From Allium sativum (lineage: Eukaryota > Streptophyta > Magnoliopsida > Asparagales > Amaryllidaceae), in the NCBI GenBank assembly GCA_030737875.1, contig CM060915.1, positions 358,667,863 through 358,731,862 of the forward strand: a stretch of DNA of 64,000 bases. Direction: 5' to 3'. How positions within the stretch are numbered: position 1 is the first letter of the stretch; each line of letters starts with the position of its first letter. The translations under genes were made by a program, and so were the position numbers. The notes beneath the pieces were generated by a model. That model was not told where the DNA came from. It did not search any database and saw only the letters and a program-made list of their open reading frames with translations. Positions 21,843 through 34,129 of this stretch are shown piece after piece.

Positions 21843-24179
21843 TGTAACGTCCCGCATTTTCACCGGTTTGTATTTGAATATCTGAATCAGTTTAAATATT
21901 GAATTCATGATATAAGTGGATTTATATATTAATTAAAAACGAAGTTGAACGTATAAAAATATATATTCAACATAATCGAGCTCATAACGACGTTGCAGTT
22001 TGTAATTTAACGTTCTGAACTTCAACTGAGTGTACAGAAACCAGTTTAAATCGGATTTCTGCAAAACAAGAAACGTTGGAATCTGTTGAACTGTATCTTT
22101 CTAACAGAAGTGAAATATTGAGATTTCGTCGTATAGATTGCAAGATATGTCAAAATCAAATATTCAGAAAGTCGCTATGAAATCGTATATCGACCATAAC
22201 GGTTTATTTGAAATAATTTCTTATCGGTTTCGAATTTAGACAAGGTTCTTTTGAGACGTAGTGATAAATTAATTTTTAGAATTTTTCTGTAATTTTTAAT
22301 TAATTTAAATACGCAACTTTTTATTTGAAGTATTTCGCACCCTATATCGATATTTCGGGATTTCACAATATGAGTTAATCTACCGATATTATTATATTTC
22401 TGGGATCGTGGCACCACACTCATCACGATCGTGTTATTATTTCTGTCCGTAACAGCTCTTACGTAAACAGAATTGGATACACCAGGGTGCTTAACATTCA
22501 AAAACAACTAATTTAAACCATATATGAAACCATAACTTGCGGGAACTATACTAAGTTACATAATACGGTTATGAAATGGCAAGGAAAAAGAAAATGCAAG
22601 GGCAACGTGATGTGTACATAAATTTGATGGAAATAAACACTAAAGGAAAATGAAGGCCGTACATCCCACGTTTTAATTATTTTGTCATTTCTTTCTACAC
22701 GTATACATACAAAAAGAAGACCTTTAGGCCACCGACTTCACCATATATAAGACATGACGTTATATATAAAGGCTATCCTAGGCTTTGTGTACATAGCTGA
22801 CGTCCTACCCCTCTCTTCTCTTAACTGCGAAGAAACACATGGCTGATAAGAAAACACACCGAAATAGCAACATCAATGTATTTTCAATACATAGACAGAC
22901 TACAGACAATTCATGCGGACCTAAGATGTATCACTTGCACATGCCTAAGATGTACTCACACTGTCACACCTTTCCCTCTAATACTTCATACCACAGACAA
23001 TATTGCAAACCTACCCTACCATAGCTCTGCTAGGCATTTTCACATCAACCTTACTAGCATTTGATTTGCTTCGTCCTACACTTCCTTGACAGCCAAGGAA
23101 TTCATGTTATGTACTTAGGCAAACATAATATGAGGTGACCTTGTACCTTGGCCAACCATAGCTGGACCTTGCCTATTCCCCTACTCCTTGCCATCCAAGC
23201 ATTCTTGTCTATTTAACGCATGTTGCCTTCGCTTCATTTCAGGAAATCCTTCCAGTAAAAAGAAATCTCAACGTAAAAAAAAAAATCAAAACAAGATTTG
23301 TTCTCAAAAAAAAAAAAAAAAAAAATTCAAGAAGCTTATATATTCAATTTCACAGTCGCTTTAGGGTACGTAGTAATAGACTGAGTTGATGCGTTAATGA
23401 GGAGGAGAGGAAGAGAACGCAAGTGCTTGAGTGGGTTCAAGCGGACATCAAACTGACTGTTGTATGGAGTTTGCTTTGGAAATGGAGCCGCGGATGGTCA
23501 CGGCAAGGCTTGAGAAAATGAAGGACGGGGAGTAGTTGAAGTGGACTCACGTGCAGGCGAGAAAGTGGATTGATGCAAAGCTTGGATTGGTTGTTGGCGT
23601 GGATGTATACATGCAGTGTTTGTGGGATGATATAAAGGAGTGGACATGCATGGAAAATGAGAAGTGCGGAGGGGTGTAGGGAAAGAAAGAAGAGTTTTAT
23701 TGTGGTCTTACCATTATGTCCATTCGTTGCTTTCAGTCCATGGAAGGGTTCGAACGACAAAACGAGAGCGGGCGGTTGGAATGGAAACATGGGCACTTCA
23801 AGTAATAATATGAAAGGGACGTCAGCAACGCATGGGTTTGCAAAGTGCGTAGCGTGGAGTTGCGGACTGCGTTCAGAGCAGCGGTTTAGTTTGAACGAAA
23901 GTAGGGATCCATTTTCGAAATGTTTTGCTGAGATTTTGTATAGAAGCAGGAGGAGCAGTACGTGAAGACAAGACCGAAGTGGGGGACTGTGTATGGCGAT
24001 CGAGTGCCATGAGCGGGTGACGGTGTGATTCAGTTTCAAAAAAAAAAAGCGTAAGCAGGCTTGAACGTGCGATACTGGACTGACGCAAATCGTTATTTAA
24101 CGGTTAACGCGCCAAGGTGAGTAAATTCACTAACTTTGTTTTATTTAAAATATTTTAATTATATTTTGAATAATGGCTG
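21843..24179 (+). mobile_element. 3' LTR of the LARD-like element, left part
   Basis: Same start as the 5' LTR. The LTR is cut at 24179 by the tandem gypsy array, whose TSD copy GGCTG occupies 24175-24179. Confidence 0.95.
24175..24179. repeat. Target-site duplication GGCTG, left copy (tandem gypsy array)
   Basis: GGCTG before TGTGACGGCCC; second copy at 41238-41242. The undisturbed LTR copy at about 18333 has GGCTG once. Confidence 0.95.
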
Positions 24180-26704
24180 TGTGACGGCCCGCCCCGCACC
24201 AACCGACATTTACTCCAATTGTGCGATGTACACATGTCCAATTGGCATGGGACCGGTCGCCAAAGAATGAGAAAGAAAGAAGATGAACCAAATAAAGAAC
24301 CTGTAATATGTCTCACAGCGCATGGGATAAAATATAATAACCAACATATACTTGACATAAAACAGATGAGACAGTGCATAAGCTGAAAACTTGAACTAAC
24401 ATCATCAGAGTAGCGGAAATATCAAATACAGCTTATTACAACTTCAAAATACTGTCTCTAAGATGAACAAAATAGGTATGCTACTAATGCCCAAAGTAGA
24501 TACCGATCACGACACAGGGAGAATAACTATATATCATACGTGGAGCCTCCTGCTCGGCTTCAGTCCATCTACCAAGCGCACTACCAGCTATCCCTGTCTC
24601 TAGTCTGCTCGTGTGAGCACCCAGAGTAATAAGAAGAAACATAAAACTCTGGGTCAGACATCAGTCTGGTATGAGTGGTAGCAAGCATAAACAGAATAAT
24701 AACAGGTATACTAAGTCATACCTGAACCTGGACCTGCAACCAAAGAGTTAGTACTACACGGTACTATACTCTGTGATTTCACAAACACACAATATAGGTA
24801 TACGGGGGTGGGGATGTGTATGTCAAACAATCAAGCATAGCAACCATCCTCACAACTCTCACTCAGTGCGTAAAGCATACGGTATCTACTTCTTTGATCA
24901 CCATAACCCTTCAAGAAAACGACAGAACTCGACTTTGTACGACTATGTCCATCCCTACTACCACCAACGCCAAACCTATGGGATCACGCCCAACGTATCC
25001 ATGATCCCACTCCATTGGTAGGTAGCTCCCTAGTCGCATCATATCCAAAGCCCGAGTCCGTCTATACACCTCTAATACATAGTGATCCAAAGTCATAGAC
25101 ATCGACAACTCCTTAGCACACGTCCCGCAGCAAAGCCCAATCACGAAGTGAACTCATTGGTTCCCGTCTGGATCCTGAGCTCGAACTTCCACTTGAACTA
25201 CCTTTGCATTTCGGGTTATGGATCTCCATTGGATCGGTTCGGATCCCTTTCATCATCATTGGGATCGTGGTCTTCATCGTCTCGGTTCGTGGCTGCTACC
25301 TCGGATCGGATCGGGTTCTCCATCGATACGTGGCTTCCAGTTCCATCTGGATCGGATCAGGGTCCTTCATGGTATACTGGATCGGTTCGTGGCTTCCAGT
25401 TCCATATGGATCGGATCGGGTTCTCCACCACGCAACGGCTCGGGTCACGCCTCCTGGTCATAGCTCCAAGCCACTCGCCCTCCTCCAAGTTCCCGGTTCG
25501 TCGTCCTCAAGGCGATCAGATCGGATCGTGTTGTTATCACTCCAGGCGGGTCGGGTCGGAGTCTTCAATCACCAAGTCTTGAATCGCGACTTCTCGGATC
25601 GGGTCGGAGTGAATACTTCAAGCGGATCGGTTCGTGGTGAAGGGAAATGGGCGGTTCGGATCGGGTAGGGGGCGATCCGATCCGATTTCCTGCACCGATT
25701 CCTGCAAGTGTTTATACGCCTCTCGACGGCGTTTTCGATCATTCTAACTATTGAAACCAATCACAAAGCATGTCATAGTGTCATAGCAATACATACAAGT
25801 GACCTCAAACACCAAAACAACAATATGACATGATAAAATGGATCAAACATAGCCATAACCCCATGTTTTCCCTTAAGCATATGTGAGCATAACTAATGGT
25901 ATGATTAGCAAAACTTAACCAAATTAACCCAAACTCATATCAGAGGTCTAAAACGTTATTTATGATTTTATAAACATTTTTCCAGAATTTATTTTCCTTT
26001 AAAACGCTGATTAGCACTAATCACCCCTACTTTAGCCATAATTAGTGCAAAAAGCAAGCTAATCACTCACCTTAGCCACAAAACAAACTAAGATCTGAAA
26101 TGATTCTCTGATTTGATGCGAATCCCAATGCTAACAGCAGCTCCAAGGTTGATTAGGTGAAGATCTTCTTTGATTAGGGGTTGCTAAGCCAAATCCTTGA
26201 CCAAGAGATGATTTGGAGGTGATTTAGAGGTTGGAGGCCATTTTTAGGGATCCTTGGTGATAAGTGGAGGCTAGAAAACTGAAATGGAATGATTCTCCAT
26301 CTCATCTCAGCCCTCCCATAACCCTAATCCCGAAATGGGTCATGGGTCTACTCACTAATCACCCGATTTGGCCCGGTTAAGCAGTTTTTCACCCTCCAAA
26401 CCTTGTTTCAGCCATATCTCCCAAACGGTAAGTCCGTTTGGCTATTATGACCACTCTACGGAAAGAGAAACCATCAAACGAATCTAATGGAAGTGGTTTC
26501 AGGTCAAAATTCCTTCCCTATCAAAAGTTATGGCCAAAACAGTACTGACTAGGGGCAAAATGGTCATTTAAAAATCAACAAAAATCATAAGCACGGGAAA
26601 TGACTTTAATAAATGTTTCCCAAAGTTACATGACCATACAACTTCACACGGGAAAGAAATAAATATCCTACAATCCTATGATGTGTAGAATACGGGTCGT
26701 TACA
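24180..26704 (-). mobile_element. Left LTR of the array (3' LTR in element sense)
   Basis: Plus-strand ends TGTGACGGCCCGCC and GGGTCGTTACA. By eye it differs from the right LTR at about nine sites (for example 24226 A, 25737 G, 26504 T). It contains the GGATCGG repeats and the ACCCAGAGT / ACTCTGGGT stem (24619-24654). Confidence 0.95.
25216..25690 (-). repeat. GGATCGG-rich subrepeats in the gypsy LTR (left copy)
   Basis: Dense GGATCGGATCGGG/GGTTCG words, with a 60-bp unit containing CGTGGCTTCCAGTTCCAT repeated at about 25330 and 25389. Equivalent blocks are at 32482-32956 and 39749-40223. The several overlapping ORFs here are by-products of this repeat. Confidence 0.8.
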
Positions 26705-26719
26705 CTCTTCCCCCCTTAA
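26705..26719 (-). promoter_or_regulatory. Polypurine tract, unit A
   Basis: The minus strand reads TTAAGGGGGGAAGAG against the LTR start TGTAACGACCCG; TTTCGGGGGCGAAAT lies just upstream in element sense. Confidence 0.9.
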
Positions 26720-26863
26720 GAAATTTCGCCCCCGAAATTCCCTAATCAAAAACACACACAAGGGTCCCGCATGCCTATCAATCATAAAACAACCATCAAA
26801 CATGAAAAACAAGCAAAACAAGTCTATCCTAGCATGCGGAATAACTAAATCGCAAAGTAAATC

Positions 26864-29682
26864 TCACCAGGCAAAGAGTTCTGGATAAGCCTTTCTAATG
26901 CTCTCCTCTGTCTCCCAAGCACAATCATTTTCGTCCTCGCCCCACTGAACTTTGACTAGCTTCACCGACTTTCTTCGAAGTTGCTTCGTATCATGCCCCA
27001 CAATACGAATCGGCTTGCGGTTCTCAACCGCCTCAGGTTCTACTTCGAAGTCTTCTAACTGATCTGGTGAAATAGTCACATTTGAGTCGTGAACGAACTT
27101 CCTTAGTTGGGAAACATGAAACACATTGTGAATCCTGCCATTTTCTCTGGTAAGCCAACTCTATACGCCAAATTCCCAACTTCCTCGAGAACTTGGAAAG
27201 GACCCACAAATCTTGGTGCCAACTTGCCTCTCCTGCCAAATCGTATCACGCTTTTCAACGGAGAGATCTTGACAAACACCAAGTCACCAATGGAGAATTT
27301 CAAGTCTCTTCTCCTCTTATCAGCATAGCTTTTCTGCCTATCCTGAGCAGCTTTCATTCGTTGCCGAATGATCTTGATCTTATCGGAAGTTTCTCTCACC
27401 ACATCTGGTCCAAGCACAAACTTCTCGCCAGTCTCTATCCAACATGATGGTGAGTTGCACGGTCTTCCGTACAAAGCTTCATATGGAGCCATACCAATAC
27501 TGGATTGGTAGCTATTATTATATGCAAACTCCACTAGATGCAAATGGTCATCCCATGATCCACCAAAATCCAATATACACGCTCTCAAGAGATCTTCCAA
27601 TATACGATTCACCCTCTCCGTCTGACCGTCGGTCTGAGGATGATATGCGGTACTGAGATGTAATTCTGATCCTAAAGCCTCTTGTAAGCTCTTCCAAAAT
27701 CCACTAGTAAACAACGGATCTCGGTCACTCACAATGCTTTTGGGTACTCCATGAAATCTCACCACCCACTTCATATACAAGTCTGCCAACTTGGCTGCCG
27801 TTCTGGTCGATTTGACTGGTATAAATCTTGCACTCTTGGTCAGTCGATCCACAATTACCCAAATGCTATCATGTCCCGATCTGGTCCTCGGTAAACCATC
27901 GATGAAATTCATCGAAACTTGTTCCCATTTCCATTCGGGAATTTCTAATGGTTGCAACAACCCACTAGGCTTCTTTTGCTCGGCTTTAACTAGCTGGCAA
28001 TTCATGCATTTGGATATAAACTTCCCAACGTCTCTTTTCATCCCTTCCCAGTAGTAAGTCTGTCTCATGTCTCTATACATCTTATCACCACCGGGATGTA
28101 TAGTCAGTTTTGAGTGATGACATTCTCTAAGCACTTCATCCCTCAAACCATCGACATTGGGCACAACTAGTCTTCCATTCTTCCGAAGCCATCCATCTCG
28201 ATCAAGCCCATACACACTCATCTCCTCTTCGATACCCATCTCTAGCTTGGAGATGATTTCCAGTAGGTTAGGATCGTTTCTCTGGCTAGAACCAATCCGC
28301 TCTATCAAAGTGGGTCTGACCGTCAAGCTAGCTAGCATAACTGGATCCAATTCGCACCTTGGTCTGAAATCAAACCCCGCGATATACTCCAGCTGCTTCC
28401 ATTCAAGAAACATTGCCCCTAAGCTGGCATGCCTCCTACTCAAGGCATCGGCTACCGCATTACCCTTCCCAGGTGTATACGCGATATCAAAATCATACGA
28501 AGCCAGGAACTCTAACCATCTCTGCTGACGGAGATTCAGATCTTTCTGAGAGAAGAGATACTTTAACGATTTATGGTCGGTAAACAGCCCAAATCTTTCT
28601 CCCAAGAGGTAATGTCTCCACATCTTCAGCGCAAATACAATCGCTGCCAATTCCAAATCATGGGTAGGATACTTCTTCTCATGTGGCTTTAGCTGTCGAC
28701 TAGCATAAGCTACAACCCTACCTCCTTGCATCAATACCGCACCCAGTCCGGTACCACAAGCATCCGTGTATACCGTCATCTCTTCATTTCCCTTAGGAAT
28801 GACCAACACTGGCGCACGCGTCAACTTTTCCTTTAGACTCTTGAACGCTTTTTCACACCCTCCGTCCCAAACGAAGGCTTGATTCTTCTTAGTCAACTGA
28901 GTCAACGGTGCCGCTGTCTTGGAGAAGTCTTTGATAAACTTACGATAATATCCAGCTAACCCCAAGAAACTTCTTACATCTTTTGCATTCTTGGGCGTAG
29001 ACCAATCTTGTACCGTAGCCACCTTTGCAGGGTCCACGGCAATACCATTCTCTGAAACAACATGGCCCAAGAATCTCACTTCCCTCCTCCAGAAGTGACA
29101 CTTAGAAAACTTCGCTTTCAGTTGGTGTCTTCTCAACACCTCCAACACAATTCTCAAATGTTCCTTGTGTTCCCCTTTTGTCCTCGAGTAAACAAGGATG
29201 TCGTATACGAACACAAGAACAAACTTATTCAATTGGTCTCTGAATACTCTATTCATAAGATCCACGAAGTATGCTGGTGCATTGGTCAACCCGAATGGCA
29301 TGACCAACCACTCATAAAACCCAGACGGCGTCCTAAATGCCGTTTTAGCTATACTATCAGCTGCTACACGGAGCTGATGAAATCCTGTCGCGAGGTCCAA
29401 CTGGGAGAACACTCTCGCTCCTTCCAGTTGATCAAACAAATCATCTATCCGTGGTAGAGGATACTTATTCTTCCTCGTCACCTTATTTAACTCGCGATAG
29501 TCCACACACAATCGAAGGGAACCATCTGCCTTAGTAGCAAACACAACTGGTGCTCCCCACTCGGAAACACTTCTTCTAATAAATCCCTTCTTCAAAAGAT
29601 CGCTAACTTGCACCTCGAGCTCTCGCTGTTCTCGTGGTGCCATACGACGAAGTGGCATCACTATAGGTCTGGCATCTTTCAC
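26864..29682 (-). pseudogene. pol of unit A: RT, RNase H, integrase, chromodomain (frameshifted)
   Basis: Same protein as pol of unit B (34130-36949) except for one missing base near 27132, which ends the main frame at 27103 and leaves the chromodomain in a separate frame (26864-27124). It also shares unit B's lesions: the TGA before pol, Tyr instead of the first Asp of the RT F-x-D-D box, and Asn instead of the first integrase catalytic Asp. The frameshift is absent from unit B, so it arose after the duplication or was present in only one parental chromatid. Confidence 0.93.
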
Positions 29683-29706
29683 TAAATCAATACAAAACTC
29701 AATCTC

Positions 29707-31248
29707 TCAGTGTGGTGGAAGTCCGGTCACTTCCTCGAAGATGTCCGGGTACTGGCCAACCACGGGCAAACCTGATAACTCATCATGCGGAATGTCGAGG
29801 GAATTTACAAAACTAGCCATTACCCCATCACAGGGTAGATTACCAAACACTACCCTCCGCCCATCATCCGCCCTAACTGTCACCAAAAAGCCCTCACAGT
29901 CTACCACCACCCCGTATCTTTGGAGCCAATCGACTCCCAAAATAATGCCATACCCAGTAAAGCCCAAAACAAAGCAATCACAAACAAACATACATCCATG
30001 ACTCGATAAGACCACATTACGACAGATCATACTGAGGTTTGTTGAACCACCAATCGGGTTCGTCACAGCCAATGGTCTATCGACTAACTCGGGTTCCAAT
30101 CCCAACCTATCTACCAGGTCACTAGATATGAAGGAATGGGAAGCCCCGGTATCGAACAAAACTCTAACAGGAAGATCATAAATGGAAAGCATACCTTGAA
30201 TGACGACTCCCTTTCCTTTCTCCGCCGCAGTTGGGGCATTCGACGAAGAAGGAACAGCATTGATGGCATATGCTTTCACAATCTGATTCTCCTTCAGAGG
30301 TTGCGGGCACTTATCCTTAAAATGTCCCTCCTGGCCACAGTTAAAGCACTTCTTTCCCACTGTCTTGGCCCTACATTCCCTTGGATAATGGCCCTTCTTT
30401 CCACATTTGAAGCACTCGACTTCTTTCCTGCTTTTCTTCTGGCCATCCTTAGCTTGGTTCTGCTTCCTCTTATTCTGAGAGTTATTCTTGCCTCCACCGC
30501 TTGCTTGCGGCTTTGGCTCTTCAGCAGATGCAGCAACAACCCCAGTCTTCGGCTTAGGGTAAAGACTTTCTGACCTCAAAGCTTTTCCCACAATCGACTC
30601 AAACGTCTCATCGATGTGATTAATCAGCCTCTCCCCTAAGTATTCATCCAAGCCAGTGATGAACTTCTCATTTTTCTTTTCGGGAGTATCGATTAGAGAT
30701 AACCCATACTTCGACAAAGTGTCGAACTCCGCAACATAATCCGATACTGCCCTTCCATTCTGCTTAAGCTCCAAGAACTTCCTAAACAATTCCGACTTCT
30801 GGGCAACTGGGATATACTTGTCGCCAAAGCGAGCTTTAAACTGATCCCAAGTAACTTGATCTTCTGGTGTGGCTGCCCTAATAGCATTCCACCAATTCAT
30901 CGCTCGTCCTTGCAGCTGACGAGACGCTAGCCTTCTCTTCATCGCATCCTCGATACCCAAGTCATCGAAGATCCGATCACAGCTATCCAACCAATCCTGA
31001 ACATCCGTGGCCGACTCTGTTCCGTGAAACGGCTTTCCACCAAGATTAGTGTAATCCTTACTCAACTTGGCGAAATCGACCCTAGGCGCTTGCACTACTG
31101 GGCCACCACCAACTCCGGGGTTAGGAACTGCCCCTTGCACTTCTCTAAGCATGTCTCTCATGAGGTCGGTAAACATCGCCCTCATGTCAGCGGCATTTCC
31201 ATTATTGGCCCCTCTACCAGTACCTCTCACATATCGGCTCATCGTCAA
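29707..31248 (-). CDS. gag plus protease of unit A
   Basis: 513 codons from the ATG of MTMSRYVRGTGRG, 183 bp inside the primer site. It has a capsid-like retrotransposon gag domain (about 80-230), a basic linker, two CCHC zinc knuckles (C279-C292, C301-C314) and a retropepsin-like domain with DTG at 366-368. It ends at TGA right after GLPPH, exactly where the family normally reads on into pol in the same frame. Differences from unit B include D32 against Y32, V148 against A148 and P289 against A289 (the last inside the first zinc knuckle). Confidence 0.92.
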   Translation of the reverse strand: MTMSRYVRGTGRGANNGNAADMRAMFTDLMRDMLREVQGAVPNPGVGGGPVVQAPRVDFAKLSKDYTNLGGKPFHGTESATDVQDWLDSCDRIFDDLGIEDAMKRRLASRQLQGRAMNWWNAIRAATPEDQVTWDQFKARFGDKYIPVAQKSELFRKFLELKQNGRAVSDYVAEFDTLSKYGLSLIDTPEKKNEKFITGLDEYLGERLINHIDETFESIVGKALRSESLYPKPKTGVVAASAEEPKPQASGGGKNNSQNKRKQNQAKDGQKKSRKEVECFKCGKKGHYPRECRAKTVGKKCFNCGQEGHFKDKCPQPLKENQIVKAYAINAVPSSSNAPTAAEKGKGVVIQGMLSIYDLPVRVLFDTGASHSFISSDLVDRLGLEPELVDRPLAVTNPIGGSTNLSMICRNVVLSSHGCMFVCDCFVLGFTGYGIILGVDWLQRYGVVVDCEGFLVTVRADDGRRVVFGNLPCDGVMASFVNSLDIPHDELSGLPVVGQYPDIFEEVTGLPPH

Positions 31249-31430
31249 TCTGTAAAAAGGAGAACGATTAACGACCCCATAGTGGTACTAGTGCAGTGCA
31301 ACTTCATCCTTATACTACTAATAGTATATATATATACATAGCTTTTGAAAACCAAAGTAATCACAAATACGCGCTCTCATATACGTACTAACTCTCCCTA
31401 GTGTCTTTCCCTAGGTGAATTACGCAACCT

Positions 31431-31443
31431 GGCTCTGATACCA
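31431..31443 (-). promoter_or_regulatory. Primer-binding site, unit A (tRNA-Met type)
   Basis: The minus strand reads TGGTATCAGAGCC, two bases from the LTR end at 31446. Confidence 0.95.
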
Positions 31444-31445
31444 AA

Positions 31446-33970
31446 TGTGACGGCCCGCCCCGCACCAACCGACATTTACTCCAATTGTGCGCTGTACACA
31501 TGTCCAATTGGCATGGGACCGGTCGCCAAAGAATGAGAAAGAAAGAAGATGAACCAAATAAAGAACCTGTAATATGTCTCACAGCGCATGGGATAAAATA
31601 TAATAACCAACATATACTTGACATAAAACAGATGAGACAGTGCATAAGCTGAAAACTTGAACTAACATCATCAGAGTAGCGGAAATATCAAATACAGCTT
31701 ATTACAACTTCAAAATACTGTCTCTAAGATGAACAAAATAGGTATGCTACTAATGCCCAAAGTAGATACCGATCACGACACAGGGAGAATAACTATATAT
31801 CATACGTGGAGCCTCCTGCTCGGCTTCAGTCCATCTACCAAGCGCACTACCAGCTATCCCTGTCTCTAGTCTGCTCGTGTGAGCACCCAGAGTAATAAGA
31901 AGAAACATAAAACTCTGGGTCAGACATCAGTCTGGTATGAGTGGTAGCAAGCATAAACAGAATAATAACAGGTATACTAAGTCATACCTGAACCTGGACC
32001 TGCAACCAAAGAGTTAGTACTACACGGTACAATACTCTGTGATTTCACAAACACACAATATAGGTATACGGGGGTGGGGATGTGTATGTCAAACAATCAA
32101 GCATAGCAACCATCCTCACAACTCTCACTCAGTGCGTAAAGCATACGGTATCTACTTCTTTGATCACCATAACCCTTCAAGAAAACGACAGAACTCGACT
32201 TTGTACGACTATGTCCATCCCTACTACCACCAACGCCAAACCTATGGGATCACGCCCAACGTATCCATGATCCCACTCCATTGGTAGGTAGCTCCCTAGT
32301 CGCAAAATATCCAAAGCCCGAGTCCGTCTATACACCTCTAATACATAGTGATCCAAAGTCATAGACATCGACAACTCCTTAGCACACGTCCCGCAGCAAA
32401 GCCCAATCACGAAGTGAACTCATTGGTTCCCGTCTGGATCCTGAGCTCGAACTTCCACTTGAACTACCTTTGCATTTCGGGTTATGGATCTCCATTGGAT
32501 CGGTTCGGATCCCTTTCATCATCATTGGGATCGTGGTCTTCATCGTCTCGGTTCGTGGCTGCTACCTCGGATCGGATCGGGTTCTCCATCGATACGTGGC
32601 TTCCAGTTCCATCTGGATCGGATCGGGGTCCTTCATGGTATACTGGATCGGTTCGTGGCTTCCAGTTCCATCTGGATCGGATCGGGTTCTCCACCACGCA
32701 ACGGCTCGGGTCACGCCTCCTGGTCATAGCTCCAAGCCACTCGCCCTCCTCCAAGTTCCCGGTTCGTCGTCCTCAAGGCGATCAGATCGGATCGTGTCGT
32801 TATCACTCCAGGCGGGTCGGGTCGGAGTCTTCAATCACCAAGTCTTGAATCGCGACTTCTCGGATCGGGTCGGAGTGAATACTTCAAGCGGATCGGTTCG
32901 TGGTGAAGGGAAATGGGCGGTTCGGATCGGGTAGGGGGCGATCCGATCCGATTTCCTGCACCGATTCCTGCAAGTGTTTATACGCCTCTCGACGGCGTTT
33001 TCAATCATTCTAACTATTGAAACCAATCACAAAGCATGTCATAGTGTCATAGCAATACATACAAGTGACCTCAAACACCAAAACAACAATATGACATGAT
33101 AAAATGGATCAAACATAGCCATAACCCCATGTTTTCCCTTAAGCATATGTGAGCATAACTAATGGTATGATTAGCAAAACTTAACCAAATTAACCCAAAC
33201 TCATATCAGAGGTCTAAAACGTTATTTATGATTTTATAAACATTTTTCCAGAATTTATTTTCCTTTAAAACGCTGATTAGCACTAATCACCCCTACTTTA
33301 GCCATAATTAGTGCAAAAAGCAAGCTAATCACTCACCTTAGCCACAAAACAAACTAAGATCTGAAATGATTCTCTGATTTGATGCGAATCCCAATGCTAA
33401 CAGCAGCTCCAAGGTTGATTAGGTGAAGATCTTCTTTGATTAGGGGTTGCTAAGCCAAATCCTTGACCAAGAGATGATTTGGAGGTGATTTAGAGGTTGG
33501 AGGCCATTTTTAGGGATCCTTGGTGATAAGTGGAGGCTAGAAAACTGAAATGGAATGATTCTCCATCTCATCTCAGCCCTCCCATAACCCTAATCCCGAA
33601 ATGGGTCATGGGTCTACTCACTAATCACCCGATTTGGCCCGGTTAAGCAGTTTTTCACCCTCCAAACCTTGTTTCAGCCATATCTCCCAAACGGTAAGTC
33701 CGTTTGGCTATTATGACCACTCTACGGAAAGAGAAACCATCAAACGAATCTAATGGAAGTGGTTTCAGGTCAAAATTCCTTCCCTATCAAAAGTTATGGC
33801 CAAAACAGTACTGACTAGGGGCAAAATGGTCATTTAAAAATCAACAAAAATCATAAGCACGGGAAATGACTTTAATAAATGTTTCCCAAAGTTACATGAC
33901 CATACAACTTCACACGGGAAAGAAATAAATATCCTACAATCCTATGATGTGTAGAATACGGGTCGTTACA
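31446..33970 (-). mobile_element. Middle LTR of the array, shared by both units and mosaic
   Basis: It serves as 5' LTR of unit A and 3' LTR of unit B. From 31446 to about 33003 it carries right-LTR bases at every site where the outer LTRs differ. At 33770 it carries the left-LTR base (T; right LTR has C at 41037). This is the pattern expected from one unequal exchange between a left and a right LTR. Confidence 0.92.
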
Positions 33971-33985
33971 CTCTTCCCCCCTTAA
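33971..33985 (-). promoter_or_regulatory. Polypurine tract, unit B
   Basis: Same sequence and position as in unit A. Confidence 0.9.
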
Positions 33986-34129
33986 GAAATTTCGCCCCCG
34001 AAATTCCCTAATCAAAAACACACACAAGGGTCCCGCATGCCTATCAATCATAAAACAACCATCAAACATGCAAAACAAGCAAAACAAGTCTATCCTAGCA
34101 TGCGGAATAACTAAATCGCAAAGTAAATC

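Noticed and set aside
25082..25668. Overlapping ORFs of 154-166 codons, repeated at 32348 and 39615
   Set aside because: All three frames are open because of GGATCGG-type repeats in the gypsy LTR; residues are repetitive (SGSDR, WIGS) and not protein-like.
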